NCBI GenBank assembly: GCA_021464415.1
Contig: CM038468.1
Coordinates: forward strand, 25,511,325 to 25,575,324
Direction: 5' to 3'
DNA from: Lonicera japonica
Lineage: Eukaryota; Streptophyta; Magnoliopsida; Dipsacales; Caprifoliaceae
Length of the DNA: 64,000 nucleotides
The notes under the pieces were generated by a model. The model saw only the letters and a list, made by a program, of their open reading frames with translations. It had not been told where the DNA came from and ran no database searches. The position numbers and the translations under genes were made by a program. Each line of letters opens with the position of its first letter. Positions within the stretch are counted from its first letter, which is position 1. This document shows, piece by piece, positions 58,880 to 64,000 of the stretch.

Positions 58880-61300
58880 AAATGTTCTTATATAATTACG
58901 CCAAAGACATAATATATAAAAGTCTTAATAACCCTTACGGAAAAAAAATTCAAAACATTAGCTATCATAGAAGGAAGACTATATCTGATATATAAATGGT
59001 GCTAAAAATAGAACAAAAATAAAACTACAATAGAATAACCTAATCTGAATCTAAGTAATTTGCATATAGTTTAAGATTTGATTCGTAAAAAAAGATATAA
59101 TTATTGGTTAGTGAATTCAATGCACAAATTCAACATATGGTGAACTCTTTACATAGTGAGCCTGAGGTAGAACAATTAATTTGATCCCCACAACACATAG
59201 TAATATATATATATATATGTAACAGTGATCCAAATTAACAAATTCACTTGTAAAGAAACCATTTCAAAGTGTGCTAATTAATAAATAGAAAGTGCTAACA
59301 TTAATTACTAATCACCCTTGAAAGCAGCCATCCTTGGATTTACCCCAGTTGCTCTGTTTTTTCCCCACTCCAACTTATATGTGTGTGTGAGAGATTTCAT
59401 AACTACGTCACACTACTTAATAACTTTCAGAAATTAAGGCCAACATTTAAAGACACATAACTTCACCATATAAGCTCCAAATTGAACTCATGAACCATGC
59501 ATAGAAAGGTAGGGAAGTCTACTTTCATTTGGAAGTGGTTTAAGCAGAAAACTCTAAGTATTCTAAGAGTTATGACTAAAATAGTGTATGCTGTACAGAA
59601 AATTCATCCTGAACATACACCAAATTCAATGAAAAAACTGTATTAATTGGCATACAATTAGACATTCTACCATACATTTCCAAAAAGGTCTATATGTCTA
59701 CTTTCTAACGCAATTTACGATGCATCAAACAAGATTTTGTACAATTATTTATAGCATTTTTTGTACAGCAGCACGAATCTGCCATAACACAACAGTTTCA
59801 TGTTTTCTAACTACTTGTTCCACAAATACAACCCAAAACTATCAACCAATATCAAGAGGGTTTCCTAAATTATACAATCAGTAATGAAAGATAAAGAGGG
59901 AAATGGAAGGGGAAATACTTAACTGCTTCTTAATCTCGATGCCGATGGCTAGCTTAGTGATTTTCTAAACTTGATCTACTTTGAATTTGCGAAAATCTCC
60001 AAATGGGAGACTAAAGCAAAATAATTGGCTACTGTCATTAGCACTCCTATCATAAATATCAAAGCAGGCCATTAGAACAACATTGAAGATTAACATGAGA
60101 AAATGGTGAAGTTATATGCTTGGGCACAAGTACATGAATTAACTATAAAAAATAAAGTGTCGACCTTGGTACCAGTTATATACGTTAAAAATAAGAAGAT
60201 TTAATGCCTTCTTCTAGTGGAAGGAACATATTGAATACACGTCTATGCAACAGACATTTCATATAATTAGTATTTATATACATGTGTGTGTGAGAGATTT
60301 CATAACTACGTCACACTACTTAATAACTTTCAGAAATTAAGGCCAACATTTAAAGACACATAAATTCACCATATAAGTTCCAAATTGAACTCATGAACCA
60401 TGCATAGAAAGGTATGGAAGTCTACTTTCATTTGGAAGTGGTTTCAGCAGAAAACTCTAAGTATTCTAAGAGTTATGACCAAAATAGTGTATGCTGTCCA
60501 GAAAATTCATCCTGAACATGCACCAAATTTAATGAAAAAACTGTATTAATTGGCATGCAATTTGACATTCTACCATACATTTCCAAAAAGGTCTATATGT
60601 CTACTTTCTAACACACTTTACGATGCATCAAACAAAGTTTTGTACAATTATTTAGAGCAATTTTTGTACAGCAGCACGAATCTGCCATAACACAACAATT
60701 TCATGTTTTCTAACTACTTGGTACCAGTTATATACGGTTAAAAATAAGAAGATTTAATGTTACAAACATTACACACACATATGCAGTTATATTCACATTG
60801 AAAGCATGTCAATAAAGTAACCTTAAAGCATATACTACTAATGTTACAAACAAATCTATAAACATATATTTACTAAAATACTGCTAATGCATCACCTTAC
60901 AGCAGCAATGGTATATTCGGCCACTGCACTTGCAGGATTTTTTTATTTTTATTTTTTTAAAAAAAAAAGAGATCGAAAATTACACTAGTGAAGCAACAAA
61001 ATTCGAAAATTACACCACTTTATTATACATACAAGAAACTAATTAAGAAACCATAATTCATACATACAAGAAACTAATTAAGACTAGTAGATGATGCGAA
61101 CAAGAAACACACTACACTTGCATTCCCATTCAAACACACACATATTCATAGGAAAAGACAGAGAAACTCTTCAAATCCAAATAAACACCTAAAATCCCTA
61201 ACACACTAGATTGTAGAGAAAAAAAGAAAAACCCAAATCTCACAAACAACAAACCCTTTTTTTAAGTGTTCTATTTCACAAACAAATGATGAAGCAAATA
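58880..61300. other. possible long intron or spacer with an internal duplication
   Basis: About 59383-59816 and 60287-60720 are near-identical ~434-bp direct repeats (GTGTGTGTGAGAGATTTC to TTCTAACTACTTG). GTACCAGTTATATACG also recurs at 60171 and 60721. No coding capacity was seen. Confidence 0.65.
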
Positions 61301-61309
61301 TATATACAT

Positions 61310-61680
61310 ACATGGAGAGAGAACCTTATTGTTGGGAGACAATGAAGGAGGAGAGGGTGATGGCTCTATGTCGTGCTGTGGTGGAGCAAAATCAACAAAA
61401 CAAAGGCTGGTAGTGGTGGACCAGTGGTGGTGGCGGAGGATCGGAGGTGGTGCTGTGGATGAGAGTGAGAGTAAGGGTTTTGAAGTGAAAGAGTTTGATA
61501 TTTAGTGGGGCGAGGGTGGAGATTTGGAGGACAGGAGCTGCGAGATGGAGATATGTAGAGAGGAGTAGATCGCAGTTGAGTGATGGTGGAGATTGGGGGC
61601 TTGAAATTAGAAAAAGGGGAGAGGGAGAATGAAAATTAGAAAAGGGGAGAACGAAAATTAGAGAGGGAAATTCTCTCTCG
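61310..61680 (-). promoter_or_regulatory. candidate 5' leader of the minus-strand transcript
   Basis: On the minus strand this is C/T-rich, 5'-UTR-like sequence (CCACCACCACTGG, CCATCACCCTCTCCTCC, TTGTCTCCCAACAATAAGG) ending in an AAG/GTTCTC donor-like site near 61325. GC content is far above its flanks. The promoter itself was not pinpointed. Confidence 0.35.
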
Positions 61681-61699
61681 CGCTCATATTTGGGTCTCC

Positions 61700-61800
61700 A
61701 CCTGAATCGAAATACTTAAGCGGACTGATAGCTATATAATCAGTCGCTTAAAACTTACTTAACCGACTGATATTTATCAATGTCAGTCACTTGAGTGACT
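61700..61800. repeat. CTTAAG/AGTCGC module array (right side of the 57.8-61.8 kb unit)
   Basis: ACTTAAGCGGACTGATAG...ATCAGTCGCTTAAAA and TTAACCGACTGATA...TGTCAGTCACTTG are two further hairpin modules of the same kind as 57845-58345. They bracket the leader/exon unit on the other side. Confidence 0.6.
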
Positions 61801-61868
61801 GAAAAATAAATAATTTTATTTTTTATTTTAAATAATTTATCAATTAACATACTTTTTTTTCTCTTACA

Positions 61869-61972
61869 TAATAATAATGATAATAATAATAATAATAATA
61901 ATAACAACAACAACAACAACAGCAACAACAACAACAACAACAACAACAATAATAATAATAATAATAATAATA
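61869..61972. repeat. compound (AAT)n(AAC)n(AAT)n microsatellite
   Basis: About 34 trinucleotide units, AAT then AAC then AAT. The poly-Leu minus-strand frame over it is an artefact. Confidence 0.95.
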
Positions 61973-62400
61973 TAAAAAAAATAAAAAAATGCTGAAAAAT
62001 ATTATTTATTAATTTATTTAAGTCGTGTGACGATAAAAAATGATAAAAAAATGCTGAAGAACAGAGGCGGCCCAAGGTCATAAAAAATAGATTTTAAACT
62101 TGAATCTAAAGCAATTACAAAGTATCAAAATAGAGTTATGGATTTAGTCAAAAATAAGATAATTGAAAAATAATACCCTTTTCAATTCAAAAAATGAAGA
62201 AGTATTAAATGGATTTCATTTCCTATTCATTTTTTGTTCTTTTGTAACATTCCACTTGTAGTTATACCTCTGTGTATATTAGGTATTGTACGTGTTAATG
62301 CATCACCTTGCAGTAGCAGTGGAGATATGATATAGAATGCTGAAGAAGATTATTTATTTATTTATTATAACAATAGTGAAATCAATCTAAGGAATTACAA
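61973..62400. other. intergenic DNA
   Basis: AT-rich. TAATGCATCACCTTGCAGTAGCAG at 62297 echoes the same phrase at about 60887. No gene. Confidence 0.5.
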
Positions 62401-62409
62401 ATCAGAACA

Positions 62410-62712
62410 TGTTAATCATCATCATCATCGTCATCATCATCGCTTAACACGTCATTGTTAAACCAGTATGTTTGAAGCTTTACCGTATTGGTCCCATATA
62501 GTATACTCCTCTATAATATCATTACCAGTCAAGTGCTTACACATCTCATTCACATTAAGCTTCCGTTTATAGTTGCGACAGTTTATGCAAGGACACGTGT
62601 ACAATCCAGTTGGTTCATTAGTATTTCGTGCTACAAACTCCAAGAATTTGAGTATCCCCAAAATGTAGGGGTCCGAATCATTACAGCACTGCATCAAACT
62701 CTTATCTATGTT
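62410..62712 (-). pseudogene. CACTA (En/Spm) transposase-associated domain fragment
   Basis: The minus frame reads, from about 62709, (I)DKSLMQCCNDSDPYILG, then FLEFVARN, then CPCINCRN, and later MCKHLTGNDIIEEYTIWDQYGK. This is the transposase-associated domain (Transpos_assoc) at the N-terminus of plant CACTA transposases: MDKSWM start, CPCxxC zinc-type motif, HL...GF...Y..W..HG end. The expected ATG is ATA (62709-62707), so the start is lost; an in-frame ATG follows at 62694. The frame stops at 62458-62460. A +1 frame carries on into a poly-Asp run (about 62410-62450), so a small indel is likely. The catalytic transposase region is absent. Confidence 0.7.
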
Positions 62713-63500
62713 TCCTATTATTTATAAAAAATAATTAATAGATATTAAATATATTGATTAGATTATCTTTACAAAAAAAAATAGAGAAAAACGCTTAAAT
62801 TATTTGTACTTTTATAGATATAGATATAGATTGATATATTTTATTAAAATTAAGACTTCTTTATAGTTATATATATATATAAAGAAGTCTTAATTTTAAG
62901 TATCAAATCCTTAATTTTTAAAGACTCATCATATCCCTAATTAGTATAGTATTGTATCATATAAAATACGTATTTGTGCTTCCTTGCTTATTGTGAATAT
63001 TTTATGTTTAATTTATAATGATAACAGATACGAACTTATTTGAAGCATTTGTCTTGTACCTAAATCATCAAAGCACTTGAAAAGTATATAATCATTTATT
63101 TAAATATCAAGGATAGTGTAATGAAATTATAATAATTTATATTATATAATTTTCTTTTATATATTAATATATTTTTCTAATAAATATTTATATATATAAT
63201 AATAAATAAATATAGTATTATACATAATATTATATATAAAAGTATTTAAATTAACACTAAAACTACATTTTTAACACTAATTAACTCAATCTAACTATTA
63301 TGAACACAAAATTTAGTAACAAATTAAGATTAGTAACGAATTAAGATGAATAAGAGAGATTATACTAACCTAAAAATCAAATAGGATGCAAGAACAAAGC
63401 CTTTAGTGATAGAAATGGTGATTTGCACCTTAAAATCGCCCAAATAGCATCTCCTCCAACCAAAATGCATTATGAGAAAAAGCTTTATATAAAAGAAAAT
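62713..63500. other. very AT-rich spacer
   Basis: Long A/T runs, including a ~20-bp hairpin of AAGAAGTCTTAATTTTA (62850-62900, arms separated by TATATA). No coding signal. Confidence 0.55.
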
Positions 63501-63504
63501 ACAT

Positions 63505-64000
63505 TTAGGCGACTGATAATGCATTGTCAGTCGCCTATGTAAGATCTTAAGCGACCGATAATGTACAAACTTAGTCTCCTAAGCAGTCTGGTCAAAGTCC
63601 TTCGTACTTGATTAAAAATGTCGGTGGAAGCTTTTAAGCGATTGACATATGAATCTCAGTCGCTTAAGATCTCTTAAGAGACGAACATAGGTCAGTCTCT
63701 TAAACGTAGTCGCATAAGGTCTCTTAAGCGACTAACAAAGGATGGTCGTTGAAGTATAGTCGCATAAAAGCCTCCTAGGCCACTAATTAACTATAGTCGC
63801 TTAAATGTAGTCGCTTAAGATCTCTTAAGTGACGAACATAGGTCAGTCTCTTAAGTGTAGTCGCATAAGGTCTCTTAGGCGACTAACAAAGGATGGTCGC
63901 TGAAGTGTAGTCGCATAAGAGCCTCCTAGGCGACTAATTAACTCTAGTCGCTTAAGTGTAGTCGCTTAAGATCTCTTAAGTGACGAACATAGGACAGTCT
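63505..64000. repeat. CTTAAG/AGTCGC module array with 151-bp higher-order repeat
   Basis: Modules such as TTAAGCGAC, AGTCGCTTAAG and AGTCGCATAAG are dense. GATCTCTTAAG at 63668, 63819 and 63970 marks a 151-bp tandem unit with about 2.2 copies before the window ends. It shares its short motifs with 57845-58345 and 61700-61800, so a transposon family end probably continues beyond the window. Confidence 0.85.

Noticed and set aside
61755..62081. 108-codon poly-Leu minus-strand frame
   Set aside because: Translation of the compound (AAT)n(AAC)n tract.
63505..64000. CRISPR-like array
   Set aside because: The repeats are imperfect, spacers are themselves repeated, the period is 151 bp and the genome is a plant. 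A transposon-derived or satellite array fits.

Overview
This is a nuclear, AT-rich, intron-bearing plant genome segment. It holds REM-type B3 transcription factor genes, a two-exon LRR receptor kinase of the MIK2/At1g35710 type, tRNA-derived SINEs, LTR retrotransposons primed by initiator tRNA-Met, and DNA transposons of the MULE, hAT and CACTA groups. A eudicot is likely; the species cannot be told from the sequence. Most of the window is repeat, and gene density is very low. Layout: 1-4.6 kb is repeat-rich intergenic DNA (SINE-like pieces, a MITE-like fold-back, an AAT/ATT microsatellite). 4.6-9.5 kb is a REM/B3 gene in six exons. 9.6-15.8 kb holds a dispersed repeat, a LINE 3' remnant, a 1.3-kb solo LTR with a perfect target-site duplication (TSD), a TRIM-like LTR/PBS junction and two small MITEs. 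15.8-18.9 kb is a tandem REM/B3 paralogue carrying a premature stop. 19-25.7 kb is retrotransposon debris, including a TRIM with two 230-bp LTRs, plus duplicated upstream sequence of the receptor-kinase gene. 25.75-28.0 kb is the one clearly intact protein gene, the LRR receptor kinase. 28-43 kb is repeats: a 3.5-kb solo LTR with TSD, palindromic 16-mers, microsatellites, a 72-bp minisatellite and LTR-like repeats in both orientations. 43.1-53.0 kb is a full-length SIRE-like Ty1/copia element (9,935 bp, TSD AATAT) inside an older fold-back element. Its gag-pol is broken by three in-frame stops and one frameshift, but a third 387-codon ORF between pol and the 3' LTR is intact. 53.9-57.3 kb holds a 9-bp-TSD MULE that has captured a LINE zinc-binding fragment, an 8-bp-TSD hAT MITE, a ~0.97-kb fold-back and a decayed transposon-type ORF. 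57.3-64 kb is dominated by arrays of CTTAAG/GTCGC modules and CACTA-type transposase remnants on the minus strand. The most striking signal lies in the copia element. The 271 bases before its third ORF (49834-50104) contain no G on the sense strand, like a designed unstructured leader. Its U3 carries clustered 12-bp palindromes that also occur once in the pol-ORF3 gap. Together these suggest that ORF3 has its own expression mode and may still be under selection after gag-pol has decayed. A second notable point is the REM gene at 4.6-9.5 kb: including exon 3 gives a stop codon, while skipping it gives an open 376-residue three-B3 protein. These readings come from inspection by eye. No alignments, databases or transcripts were available.
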